A stretch of DNA of 20,193 nt from an uncultured Eubacteriales bacterium (GTDB lineage Bacteria > Bacillota > Clostridia > Peptostreptococcales > Anaerovoracaceae), in the NCBI GenBank assembly GCA_910583765.1, contig CAJTYS010000060.1, positions 1-20,193 on the forward strand, in the 5' to 3' direction. Position numbers and translations under genes: made by a program. The notes beneath the pieces were generated by a model. That model did no database searches. It saw nothing but the letters and a program-made list of their open reading frames with translations, and was not told the origin of the DNA. Shown piece after piece: positions 5,211 through 12,714 of this stretch; position 1 is the stretch's first letter, and the number at the start of each line of letters is the position of its first letter.

Positions 5211-7280
5211 TCACAAGAGCAGGCTGCCCAGCTGGAATGTGAGAAACGAGACCACCCAGGCAGTGAAGCATTGAAGCAAAACAACGCATAGCACAGAAGG
5301 CCAGCCGCCCATTTCTTTGCGAATGGTTCCCAGAGCAGCCACGCACGGCGTGTACAGCAGGCAGAACACCAGAAATGAGCAGGCGGACAGGGGCGTGAAC
5401 ATTTGTGTCAGCAGCATGGGCAGGGATCCGGTCCCGCCTGCCTGTGTCAACACTGCTAGGGTGCTGACGATGGCTTCTTTGGCTGATATGCCGGTAAGAA
5501 GCGCTGTGACCGCCCGCCAGTCCCCGAAGCCCAGGGGAGCGAAGAACGGCGCGGCATGTTTTCCCATAGCGGCTAGAAGGCTGTCATCGCTGTGGGCTGT
5601 CATTTGTAATCCTGTATCAAAGTTTTGCAGAAACCAGATGATAATGGAGGCTGTAAAAATGACAGTAAAGGCCTTTTTGATGAAGCCTTTGGCGTTTTCC
5701 CACATGGCCAGCCCCACATTTTTAGCGGCAGGCAGCCTATATGGAGGCAGGACCATGGCTAGAGGCGCGTTGGAATTCCGAAAAACAGTTTTTTTGAAAA
5801 TGAGCGCCCACAAAATGGACACAAGGATTCCAGTAAAATACAAGGCAGCCATGACTAAAACTCTGCCATTGGTGAAAAACGCGGCAGTGAGCAGAGCGTA
5901 GATCGGCAGCTTGGCGCTGCAGGACATAAAGGGGATCAAAAGCATGGTGAGCCTTTGCTCGTGCTGTCCCGGAAGGCTGCGGGCCGCTATAATCGCTGGA
6001 ACAGAGCAGCCAAAGCCAATGAGCATGGGCACCAGGCAGCGGCCTGAAAGTCCCAGGCTCCCCAGCAGCCTGTCCATGACAAAAGCCGCCCTGGGCATGT
6101 AGCCGCATTCTTCCAGGATGGATAGGAAGAAAAACAGCACTGCGATGACTGGGACAAATGACAGCACGCTTCCCACTCCAGCGCACACGCCATCCACCAC
6201 AAGGGCATGGAAGGCAGGGTTCACGCCTGCGGCCAGCAGCCTGTAACTGATGCTTTCCGTCACCTGATCGATGGCAAGGGAGAGCCCGTGACTGAGCAGC
6301 GTGCCCAGAGGACCAAATGTCCCATAAAACACCAGCAGCATGATGGCGAGGAAAATAGGGATGCCCAGGAGCCTATGGGTCAGCAGTTGGTCCAATCTTG
6401 CGGAAAAAGAGGGAGGCTGCCCGTCTTCAGATGGGCAGCAGGGAGCGGTCTGGCGCAGCCTTTCGATAAAGTCGTATCGAGCCTGTGCCATTGCTGTCTG
6501 ACAGTCTGTTCCCATGCGGTTTGCCGCGTCTTCTGCCTGGTGATGGATCAGCGCCAGCTCCTTTGGTTCCAGAGCTAAGGCCTGCTGGATCTCCTGGTCT
6601 TTTTCCAAAAGCATGGAAACGCAGAACGCAGGGGCAAGACCAGCGCGGCAGGCTTTGTCGCGTATCAAATGTTCGACCGCGCGGCGAGCTGTATAGAGGG
6701 GGCCGGAGTAGATCTGCGGCTGCGGCCTGTTGGATTTTTCCTGTGCCAACCTGTGATCAGCAGTCTTTTGCTCAGGGATCTCCTGGTCCATTTGCCCTTG
6801 CGCGGCTATTTCCATGGCTTGACAGAGGAACGCCCGAAGGGGCTGTTTGCGCTGAAAGGAAACGGGAAAGACAGGGATCCCTAATTGGCTGGACAAGTAT
6901 CGGGCATAAAGAGTCTGGGCATTCCTTTCCCCTTCCCCTGATGTATCCAGCGCAAGGACCAGAGGCGTGTCCAATTCCAGCAGTTGAAGGGTCAAATAGA
7001 GGCTCAGGCTGGAGGGGTCCACAGCCTGGATGATCATGTCCGGCTTTTCCCAGAGCAAGAGATCGCGGGCCGAAGCATGGTCCGTGGCATCTGGTGATAG
7101 AGAAAATATCTCAGGAAGCTGGAGCAAAGTTAAATTCTGAAAGCCTTTTGCCAGAGCTGCTTTTGTTTGTCCGCCTGGCAGGGAACGAGACTGGTCATTG
7201 GCTCGTCCGCTTGTCAGTTGGTTGAACAGAGAAGTCAGCCCGCAGCCAGGGCTGCCGGTCAGTGCGATGGTTTTCATCAT
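5211..7280 (-). CDS. feoB: FeoB iron(II) transporter with degenerate G domain
   Basis: 689-aa member of the FeoB family, which carries ferrous iron across the inner membrane. Membrane part is complete: the first gate motif GFGCSVPAI, the second PFMSCSAKLPIY, AKEAIVSTLAVL and a C-terminal LYTPCVAAL segment are all present. The N-terminal G domain is recognisable but its GTP motifs are damaged. The P-loop reads GSPGCGLTS (9-17), with Leu15 where the lysine should be. The DLPG of G3 is QLPE (54-57). The NMxD of G4 is DTSG (112-115). GTP binding is therefore doubtful. Start chosen at 7280 because its ATG overlaps the feoA TGA as ATGA and AGGAGG lies 7 nt upstream; the ATG at 7286 is too close to that site. 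Membrane location is expected. Confidence 0.93.
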   Translation of the reverse strand: MMKTIALTGSPGCGLTSLFNQLTSGRANDQSRSLPGGQTKAALAKGFQNLTLLQLPEIFSLSPDATDHASARDLLLWEKPDMIIQAVDPSSLSLYLTLQLLELDTPLVLALDTSGEGERNAQTLYARYLSSQLGIPVFPVSFQRKQPLRAFLCQAMEIAAQGQMDQEIPEQKTADHRLAQEKSNRPQPQIYSGPLYTARRAVEHLIRDKACRAGLAPAFCVSMLLEKDQEIQQALALEPKELALIHHQAEDAANRMGTDCQTAMAQARYDFIERLRQTAPCCPSEDGQPPSFSARLDQLLTHRLLGIPIFLAIMLLVFYGTFGPLGTLLSHGLSLAIDQVTESISYRLLAAGVNPAFHALVVDGVCAGVGSVLSFVPVIAVLFFFLSILEECGYMPRAAFVMDRLLGSLGLSGRCLVPMLIGFGCSVPAIIAARSLPGQHEQRLTMLLIPFMSCSAKLPIYALLTAAFFTNGRVLVMAALYFTGILVSILWALIFKKTVFRNSNAPLAMVLPPYRLPAAKNVGLAMWENAKGFIKKAFTVIFTASIIIWFLQNFDTGLQMTAHSDDSLLAAMGKHAAPFFAPLGFGDWRAVTALLTGISAKEAIVSTLAVLTQAGGTGSLPMLLTQMFTPLSACSFLVFCLLYTPCVAALGTIRKEMGGWPSVLCVVLLQCFTAWVVSFLTFQLGSLLL

Positions 7281-7507
7281 TTCCATGCCTCCTTTACCGT
7301 GATCATGTGGGCTTCATTTTTTCTCAGAGCAACCACACAGCCTCGAAGACAAAACTGAATGGGCCCGCCAAAGGGCGCCTCTTTTCGGACTCGCACATAG
7401 CTGCCGGGAGTGAAGCCTAGATCCAGCAGCCGCTTTCGCAGGGGAGCCGTCCCGCTCACAGAAAGGATCTTTCCAGTCTTTCCGGAAGAAAGTCTGTCCA
7501 ATGTCAT
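7277..7507 (-). CDS. feoA: FeoA, SH3-like partner of FeoB
   Basis: 76-aa small cytoplasmic protein of the FeoA family. It has the characteristic pattern LSSGKTGKI, then RKRLLDLGFTPGSYVRV (24-40) and a final VALRKNEAHMITV. It overlaps feoB by four bases (ATGA), so the two are translationally coupled and presumably act together in iron(II) uptake. The ATG at 7507 is favoured over the out-of-frame ATG at 7514 because GAGGGTGG is 7 nt before it. Confidence 0.93.
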   Translation of the reverse strand: MTLDRLSSGKTGKILSVSGTAPLRKRLLDLGFTPGSYVRVRKEAPFGGPIQFCLRGCVVALRKNEAHMITVKEAWK

Positions 7508-7539
7508 AATCCATCCACCCTCTTTTCTTTCGTATTGAT

Positions 7540-7574
7540 GTTATATCCTATGCTGACGGCAAAAAGGATATGAC
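7540..7574. promoter_or_regulatory. Inverted repeat in front of feoA
   Basis: GTTATATCCT (7540-7549) and AGGATATGAC (7565-7574) are inverted with one mismatch in ten pairs and a 15-bp centre, beginning 33 bp before the feoA start. It could be an iron-regulator site or a leader hairpin. It does not look like a classic Fur or DtxR box. Confidence 0.35.
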
Positions 7575-7682
7575 AAAAAACCGCATTGGGGAAAAAATAT
7601 TGTATACCTATATATATGTGCTTTCTTTTTTCAACATATGATCTATAATAGGGTAACAATCAAATTCCAGGAGGACATCAAA

Positions 7683-8105
7683 ATGAAAGAGTATAAAATT
7701 TCCCATTTAATCAAATCAGAGGACCTGAACCATCACGGGACCCTATTTGCGGGAAGGACCGCAGAATGGCTGGTAGAAGCGGCTTTTATCGCTGCTGCGG
7801 CCACCCACGGAAGGCCCCAGGACATCCTTTGCGTCAATGTTCATGGATTCACCTTTAAAAAGCCTGTGCAAAAGGGCGAGATCCTGACCATCCACAGCAG
7901 AATCGTAAAGGCGGGAAACACCAGCATGATGGTCCATGTAAAGGCACTATGCGAAATCGAAACAGGGCAGAACGTGGAAGGCTTTGTGACCTTTGTCTGC
8001 GTGGAGCCGGACACAAAAAAGACAAGACAGCATGGCATTGTGCTGGATGAGCCAGAAAATCAGGAAGAAGCGGAATTGAGAGAACGGGCGTTGTCTATCG
8101 GGTAG
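7683..8105 (+). CDS. Hotdog-fold acyl-CoA thioesterase
   Basis: 140-aa protein of the YciA/BFIT-type acyl-CoA thioesterase group, which hydrolyses acyl-CoA to free acid and CoA. The family signature is the early NHHGTLFAGRTAEWLVEAA stretch (16-34): the N-x2-GT-x-F-AG turn followed by the central hotdog helix. VNVHGFTFKKPVQKGE (48-63) and a later VKALCE strand match the conserved beta sheet. The start is the ATG at 7683 with AGGAGG 8 nt before it. An in-frame ATG at 7638 lacks a ribosome site and lies before a likely -10 (TATAAT, 7644-7649). The substrate cannot be read from sequence. It is divergent from feoAB. Confidence 0.87.
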   Translation: MKEYKISHLIKSEDLNHHGTLFAGRTAEWLVEAAFIAAAATHGRPQDILCVNVHGFTFKKPVQKGEILTIHSRIVKAGNTSMMVHVKALCEIETGQNVEGFVTFVCVEPDTKKTRQHGIVLDEPENQEEAELRERALSIG

Positions 8106-8158
8106 CTGGGCGCGCGCTTCAGGCGGCTGGACAGCTTTTCCCTACGAGCTGGGCGCGC
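8104..8158 (+). repeat. Pair of 12-bp direct repeats after the thioesterase gene
   Basis: AGCTGGGCGCGC occurs at 8104-8115 and again at 8147-8158. The first copy begins in the stop codon. The GCGCGC parts are self-complementary and the second is followed by TTT, so a weak terminator is possible. Confidence 0.4.
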
Positions 8159-8191
8159 TTTGGCCTGTGGATAGTTTCAACCTTCAAGCAC

Positions 8192-8220
8192 TTGATATTG
8201 GACTAAAAGTTCTATATAAT
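8192..8220 (+). promoter_or_regulatory. Sigma-A promoter of the radical SAM/regulator unit
   Basis: TTGATA (8192-8197), 17-bp spacer, perfect TATAAT (8215-8220). Start of transcription near 8227 leaves a leader of about 22 nt containing AAGGAGGT. It rules out the in-frame ATG at 8219 as a start, because that lies inside the -10. Confidence 0.75.
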
Positions 8221-8248
8221 GAGAACCATTGAAGGAGGTATTGAAAAT

Positions 8249-9391
8249 ATGATGGAAACTTATCGAATCGGGCCGATCCGCCCTCCCAGCGAGGCCAGCA
8301 GTCTGCTCCTCCAGGTGACCCAAGGCTGCACTTGGAACAAATGCAAGTTCTGCAATCTTTACCGGCACACGAAATTCAAGGCATACACAGTGGATAGCGT
8401 GAAACAGGACATTGACACCATGGCTCGGTACGCAGAAAAGGCGCGGGAACATCAAAGGTCCGATGGAACCTGGGACGTGGACAGCATCAACCAGGAATTG
8501 GGGCAGATGCCGCCAGAGCAGCAAAATTGCTATTACACCATAGCCATGTGGCTCATGAATGGAGGAAAAAACGTATTCCTTCAGGATGGCAATACTTTGG
8601 CTCTCAGCGGCGGGAAACTCACAGACGTGCTGACTTATCTGCGGAGCGTGTTTCCTCACATCCAGCGGGTCACGTCTTACGGCAGAGCGGAAAACTTGTC
8701 AAAGGTCTCCGCAGAGGAATTCGCGGAACTGAAAGCAGCTGGCCTGGACCGGATCCATTCTGGTTATGAATCCGGATCTGATGAGGTGCTGCGGCTGGTT
8801 AACAAAGGGGTGACTTCTCAGCAGCAGATCACAGCAGGCCAGAACATCAAAGCCGGCGGCTTGGAATTGTCCGTTTACTTCATGCCAGGGCTGGGTGGAA
8901 AGGCGCTGTCCCAGGAAAACGCCAAAGGCATGGCAAACGTAGTCAGCCAAGTGAATCCCGACTTTGTGCGGATCCGGACTGCCAGCGTAAAACCAGAGAC
9001 CGATCTGTGGCAGGATCTGCAGGAGGGAAGATTCGTCCTTTGCAGTGAAGATGAGAAAGTGCGGGAAATCCGCACTTTGATCACAGACTCCCATGGCGTG
9101 GACACCCGCGTTGTCAGCGACCATATCATCAACCTGCTCCAAGCAGTGAAAGGGAGTCTGGCCACGGACAAAGAAAAGATGCTGCGGATCATCGATGAGT
9201 ACCTAGAGCTGCCAGAGCAGGAAAAAAGGATGTTCCAAATCGCCAGGCGGATGGGGCAGGTCATCAGCATCAAGGAAATGGACCGGATGTCTCCTGCGGG
9301 CAGGCAGCGTTTCCAGCGTCTCGCGGAACAGGGCGGCGATGAAAACCAGTGGACAGAAAAGATGAACGCCATGATAGGAAGGTATATATGA
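8249..9391 (+). CDS. Radical SAM protein, Elp3/MiaB-like class, function unknown
   Basis: 380-aa radical SAM enzyme. The [4Fe-4S] ligands are Cys27, Cys32 and Cys35 in GCTWNKCKFC. The spacing is C-x4-C-x2-C rather than the classic C-x3-C-x2-C, which I recall as normal for the group that begins RPPSE and continues GCxxNKCxFCxxY. After it come a TIM-barrel-like region with SYGRAENLSK, a GYESGSDEVLRLVNKG stretch (about 179-194) and YFMPGLGG. No B12-binding or TRAM domain is seen. Substrate is unknown. Start at 8249 follows AAGGAGGT by 9 nt. The sigma-54 activator gene begins one base after its stop, so the two are co-transcribed, hinting that the activator may respond to the chemistry of this enzyme or vice versa. 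Confidence 0.85.
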   Translation: MMETYRIGPIRPPSEASSLLLQVTQGCTWNKCKFCNLYRHTKFKAYTVDSVKQDIDTMARYAEKAREHQRSDGTWDVDSINQELGQMPPEQQNCYYTIAMWLMNGGKNVFLQDGNTLALSGGKLTDVLTYLRSVFPHIQRVTSYGRAENLSKVSAEEFAELKAAGLDRIHSGYESGSDEVLRLVNKGVTSQQQITAGQNIKAGGLELSVYFMPGLGGKALSQENAKGMANVVSQVNPDFVRIRTASVKPETDLWQDLQEGRFVLCSEDEKVREIRTLITDSHGVDTRVVSDHIINLLQAVKGSLATDKEKMLRIIDEYLELPEQEKRMFQIARRMGQVISIKEMDRMSPAGRQRFQRLAEQGGDENQWTEKMNAMIGRYI

Positions 9392-9392
9392 T

Positions 9393-10775
9393 ATGGGACA
9401 GGAACGACTTTCCGGACTGGATTTCCAGCAGATACTCAACAGCATAGATGACGGGATCTTCATTTCTGACCCAAATGGCAACATTATCATGGTCAACAAG
9501 GCTGTGGAAAAAACAGGAGATAAAACCACAGAAGAACTGGTGGGCCGCAATATCGACGACCTGCAGGCAGAAGGCTATTGCTCAGAATTTGTCACGAAAA
9601 AGGTGATCTTGTCCAGAGAAAAGGGGACCATCATCCAAAAGCTCCAGGATGGCAGGGAATTCATTGTCACTGGGATCCCCTATTTTGAAGGCGACAAGCT
9701 GAAAATGATCGTGGCCTGCGAGCGGGACATCACGGAACTGACCCGTTTGCGGGAAAAACTCATAGAAGCGGAAGAACTGAAATCCCAGTATGAAGAGGAA
9801 TTGAAAAAAATAAAAGCAGTGGGGAACGGCTTGGGAAACGCAGTGTGCGCTTCCAAAAACATGATAAAGACCGTGACGTTGGCACAAAAGCTGGCGAAAA
9901 TCGATTCCACAGTGCTGATCCAAGGAGAATCGGGCACAGGAAAAGAAGTGATCGCGGACTGCATTTATGAAAACAGCCAGCGGAAGGGCAAGCCTTACAT
10001 CAAAGTCAACTGCGGCGCGATCCCTGAAAATTTGTTGGAGTCAGAAATGTTCGGTTATGTGCCAGGCGCTTTTACTGGAGCGGCCAAGGAAGGCAAGATG
10101 GGATATTTTGAAGCCGCCAATGGCGGGACCCTATTTCTGGATGAGATCGGTGAGCTGCCTTTGGGATTACAGGTGAAAATGCTCCGCGTGCTCCAAGAAC
10201 GGCAGTTGGTCAGGGTAGGGGGCACGGAAATGATCCCCTTGGACATTCGCATTATTGCCGCAACGAATCGCAAGCTGAAAGATATGCTAAAAGACGGGAG
10301 CTTCCGTCAAGATCTGTACTATAGGATCAGCGTCACCACCATTAATGTTCCGCCTCTGCGGGAACGGATCGAAGACATCATTGAGCTATCCAAGTTTTTT
10401 CTGGATAAATACAACGAGCGATACGGCCTGGCAAAGCGGCTGAGCCACAAAGCATTGAAGCTGCTGCTGGCTTACGAGTGGCCGGGTAATGTACGAGAAC
10501 TGGAAAACCTGGTGGAAAGCCTAGTCATCACGAGTGAGCGAAACTCCATTTCAGGGAAGGAAGTGGAGGAATATCTCTTTGATGAGGTGGAACGCATCTT
10601 TGAAAAAGGCCTGCCAGAGGGCGGGAGCCTTTCAGAGATGGTGGAGGCCTATGAATGTCAGGTGCTGCGGGCGGCATACGAACGATACCAGGATTCCGGC
10701 ATCATGGCGAGAGAACTGCAGACAACACGCTCGACGATTAACAGAAAATTAAAAAAATACAACATTAGGTTGTAA
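9393..10775 (+). CDS. PAS domain sigma-54-dependent transcriptional activator
   Basis: 460-aa enhancer-binding protein. An N-terminal PAS sensor (about 8-115: ILNSIDDGIFISDPNGNI, then a closing ERDITEL) is followed by a short coiled linker (about 117-142). The AAA+ sigma-54 contact domain has Walker A GESGTGKE (178-185), the sigma-54 loop GAFTGA (225-230), Walker B GGTLFLDE (244-251) and WPGNVREL (363-370). A Fis-type helix-turn-helix ends the protein (about 422-460). All motifs needed to open sigma-54 promoters are intact. The PAS ligand is unknown. Two sigma-54 promoters with shared enhancer palindromes lie just downstream, at 11048 and 14536, so this protein is the obvious candidate activator. 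It has no upstream gap: start is one base after the radical SAM stop, with AGGAAGG about 10 nt before. Confidence 0.95.
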   Translation: MGQERLSGLDFQQILNSIDDGIFISDPNGNIIMVNKAVEKTGDKTTEELVGRNIDDLQAEGYCSEFVTKKVILSREKGTIIQKLQDGREFIVTGIPYFEGDKLKMIVACERDITELTRLREKLIEAEELKSQYEEELKKIKAVGNGLGNAVCASKNMIKTVTLAQKLAKIDSTVLIQGESGTGKEVIADCIYENSQRKGKPYIKVNCGAIPENLLESEMFGYVPGAFTGAAKEGKMGYFEAANGGTLFLDEIGELPLGLQVKMLRVLQERQLVRVGGTEMIPLDIRIIAATNRKLKDMLKDGSFRQDLYYRISVTTINVPPLRERIEDIIELSKFFLDKYNERYGLAKRLSHKALKLLLAYEWPGNVRELENLVESLVITSERNSISGKEVEEYLFDEVERIFEKGLPEGGSLSEMVEAYECQVLRAAYERYQDSGIMARELQTTRSTINRKLKKYNIRL

Positions 10776-10781
10776 TAATGC

Positions 10782-10815
10782 AACGCAGAACTGTGTTTTG
10801 ACGCAATTCTGCGTT
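10782..10815 (+). promoter_or_regulatory. Enhancer pair A and B before the antiporter operon (also a hairpin)
   Basis: Site A is ACGCA-GAAC-TGTGT (10783-10796, one mismatch) and site B is ACGCA-ATTC-TGCGT (10801-10814), start to start 18 bp. The same pair with the same 18-bp step recurs at 14277 and 14295. The whole block is also an inverted repeat, AACGCAGAA with TTCTGCGTT, so it may double as a terminator of the activator gene, whose stop is 7 bp before. Confidence 0.6.
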
Positions 10816-10896
10816 TCTTATATTTGAGGGAGAAAAAATGGTGTAGACATTGTAAAATGCAGGAATAAACAAGAGAATATCCAAAAAAACAAAAGG

Positions 10897-10924
10897 AGAG
10901 ACGCAAAAATGCGTCTCTTTTTTT
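10897..10924 (+). terminator. Intrinsic terminator of the activator gene, overlapping enhancer site C
   Basis: AGAGACGCA (10897-10905), loop AAAA, TGCGTCTCT (10910-10918), then a T run to 10924: a textbook terminator. Its core, ACGCA-AAAA-TGCGT (10901-10914), is also a perfect copy of the enhancer palindrome and has a positional counterpart at 14397, so it may serve both purposes. Confidence 0.8.
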
Positions 10925-11047
10925 GAGGAAAGAACAGTAAGGCCCCATGGGTTTCCAGGGAAAATGGAAAAAAGACAACCTGGGAAAGCCAGTGATTGCA
11001 ATCGATAGCAGTGCCTGGTGAAAATAAAAAGGGATTTAACAGAAAAT

Positions 11048-11063
11048 TGGCATAATACTTGTT
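11048..11063 (+). promoter_or_regulatory. Sigma-54 (-24/-12) promoter of the antiporter operon
   Basis: TGGCATAATACTTGTT has the GG and G of the -24 and -12 elements at the required spacing. It differs from consensus at the final C of TTGC (here T), a change shared by the other two promoters here. It lies 147 bp after enhancer site C and gives a leader of roughly 115 nt. Confidence 0.75.
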
Positions 11064-11190
11064 TTATATAAAGGCAGATATCTGAATTCGCTACTGTGCT
11101 GTCTAACTGCCGTAAAGGAACAGTCAGCCAGCGCATTAGAACAAGTTACGTAGCTTAGTCACTCTTGCATAAACAGAAAGGAATGAAGAA

Positions 11191-12549
11191 ATGGATAATT
11201 ATGGTGTTATCACTTTATTGCCGCCCCTGTTGATCATCGTGTTCGCGCTTGTTACCAAAAAGACATTTGAGGCCCTTGTGCTAGGCGGCATTGTGGGCTG
11301 CGTCATCGCTTATGGCACAGGCTTCTTTGGCAAATACCTGGAGTTTGTCCAAGTGACCATGTCAGAGAACACATGGATCGTCCTGACGGTAGGCATTTTT
11401 GGAAGCTTTATCGCCATTATGAGAAAAGCCAAGGCAACTTCCGGTTTTACTGCACTGGTTCTAAAATACTCCAATACTGAGAAAAAATCCATGATGATTT
11501 CTTGGATCATGGGGATCATCATTTTTGTGGATGAGTATCTGAACGTGCTGACCATTGGCAACGTCATGCGGAACGTATGTGACAAGCAAAAAACGCCTCG
11601 GGAAATGCTGGCTTATGTCATCGACTCCACTGGAGTGCCGGTCTGCATGCTGATCCCTATTTCCACCCAGGCGGTTTATTGGGCAGGCATGTTGGCGGAA
11701 GAAAAAGAGCTGGCTTATCTGGGTGAGGGCATGGACATCTTTATCAAGACCATCCCCTTTTCCTTCTACGCCATGGCAGCGACTGTCATTGTGCCGCTGG
11801 TGATTTTAGGCGTGGTCCCGAAGATCGGCCCGATGAAAAAGGCATACCAGAGGACATTGGAAACTGGCATGACTTACAGCGAGGCCAGCAAGCGGTTTAA
11901 TATGGACATGGATAATGAGGAAACAGCAAACTCCAGTCTGTGGGACTTCTTCTTGCCTATGATCGCGCTGATCGCGGGGACCTTCTGGTTTGACATGGAT
12001 CTGCTGTATGGGGTCATCATTGGCACTGTCGTGGCTTCGGCCATGTATCTGATCCGCAGAAGGATCACGTTCAAAGAGTTTTCAGAAGCTTTCATCGGCG
12101 GATTCGCGGACATGTTCCTCATGTTTGCCATCATTGTTTCCGCGCTGACTTTGCAGAAAGTCCTGGCGGCCATCGGCATGTCTGACTTTATCGTGAACTC
12201 CCTGGCGCCATACATGAGCGCGGCGCTGCTGCCAGCCATGGCGTTCCTGATCGTCGCTGTGCTGTCCTTTGTGACAGGCAGCTGCTGGGGCGTGCCGGCA
12301 GTGACTCTGCCGATCATCGTGCCTCTTGGCATGGCGGTGGGTTCTGATCCGATCCTGACAGTGGCGGCGATTTTGTCATCCGCTACCTTTGGCGCGCATG
12401 CCTGCTTTTATTCAGACGCGACAGTCTTGTCTTCATCCGCTGCGGGCATTGAGAACATGGAACACGCCTTGACACAGATCCCTTATGCCCTGATCGCTGG
12501 AGGACTGGCGATCATCGGATATTTGATCGCAGGATTCGTCATGGTGTGA
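11191..12549 (+). CDS. NhaC-family Na+/H+ or amino-acid antiporter
   Basis: 452-aa polytopic membrane protein of the NhaC superfamily, with about 11-12 hydrophobic segments and no signal peptide. Marks include the acidic FVDEYLNVLTIGNV segment (112-125), typical of the ion path; the broken-helix-like DSTGVPVCMLIP (145-156); GSCWGVPAVTLP in the second half; and YSDATVLSSSAAG near the end. Family members exchange Na+ for H+ or amino and organic acids for ions. Linkage to a saccharopine-dehydrogenase-like gene and sigma-54 control suggest uptake of an amino acid or amino-acid conjugate, but the substrate is not readable. Start at 11191 follows AAAGGA by about 8 nt. First gene of a two-gene unit. 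Confidence 0.85.
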   Translation: MDNYGVITLLPPLLIIVFALVTKKTFEALVLGGIVGCVIAYGTGFFGKYLEFVQVTMSENTWIVLTVGIFGSFIAIMRKAKATSGFTALVLKYSNTEKKSMMISWIMGIIIFVDEYLNVLTIGNVMRNVCDKQKTPREMLAYVIDSTGVPVCMLIPISTQAVYWAGMLAEEKELAYLGEGMDIFIKTIPFSFYAMAATVIVPLVILGVVPKIGPMKKAYQRTLETGMTYSEASKRFNMDMDNEETANSSLWDFFLPMIALIAGTFWFDMDLLYGVIIGTVVASAMYLIRRRITFKEFSEAFIGGFADMFLMFAIIVSALTLQKVLAAIGMSDFIVNSLAPYMSAALLPAMAFLIVAVLSFVTGSCWGVPAVTLPIIVPLGMAVGSDPILTVAAILSSATFGAHACFYSDATVLSSSAAGIENMEHALTQIPYALIAGGLAIIGYLIAGFVMV

Positions 12550-12585
12550 TGGACGAGCTGGGAACTAGAGATGGAAACTGGAAAA

Positions 12586-12607
12586 GTCCGGCCAAGTATT
12601 GCCGGAC
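12586..12607 (+). other. Intercistronic hairpin 1
   Basis: GTCCGGC (12586-12592) pairs perfectly with GCCGGAC (12601-12607) around an 8-nt loop. No T run follows, so it is not a terminator; a 3'-end-stabilising or processing hairpin after the antiporter message is likely. Confidence 0.5.
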
Positions 12608-12662
12608 AGGGCGCAAAGGCTGAAAAAGCTGGCGGCCCGTTTTATAAAAAAGATTTTGAGAT

Positions 12663-12690
12663 AGCCGCGGCAGGTTCGCTGGCTGCGGCT
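12663..12690 (+). other. Intercistronic hairpin 2, next to the dehydrogenase ribosome site
   Basis: AGCCGC and GCGGCT at the ends form a stem that extends inward to about nine pairs with one G-U. It ends 10 nt before GGAGG (12701-12705). It could insulate the downstream message at its 5' end or tune its translation. Confidence 0.5.
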
Positions 12691-12714
12691 GGTGATAATA
12701 GGAGGATATGAAAA

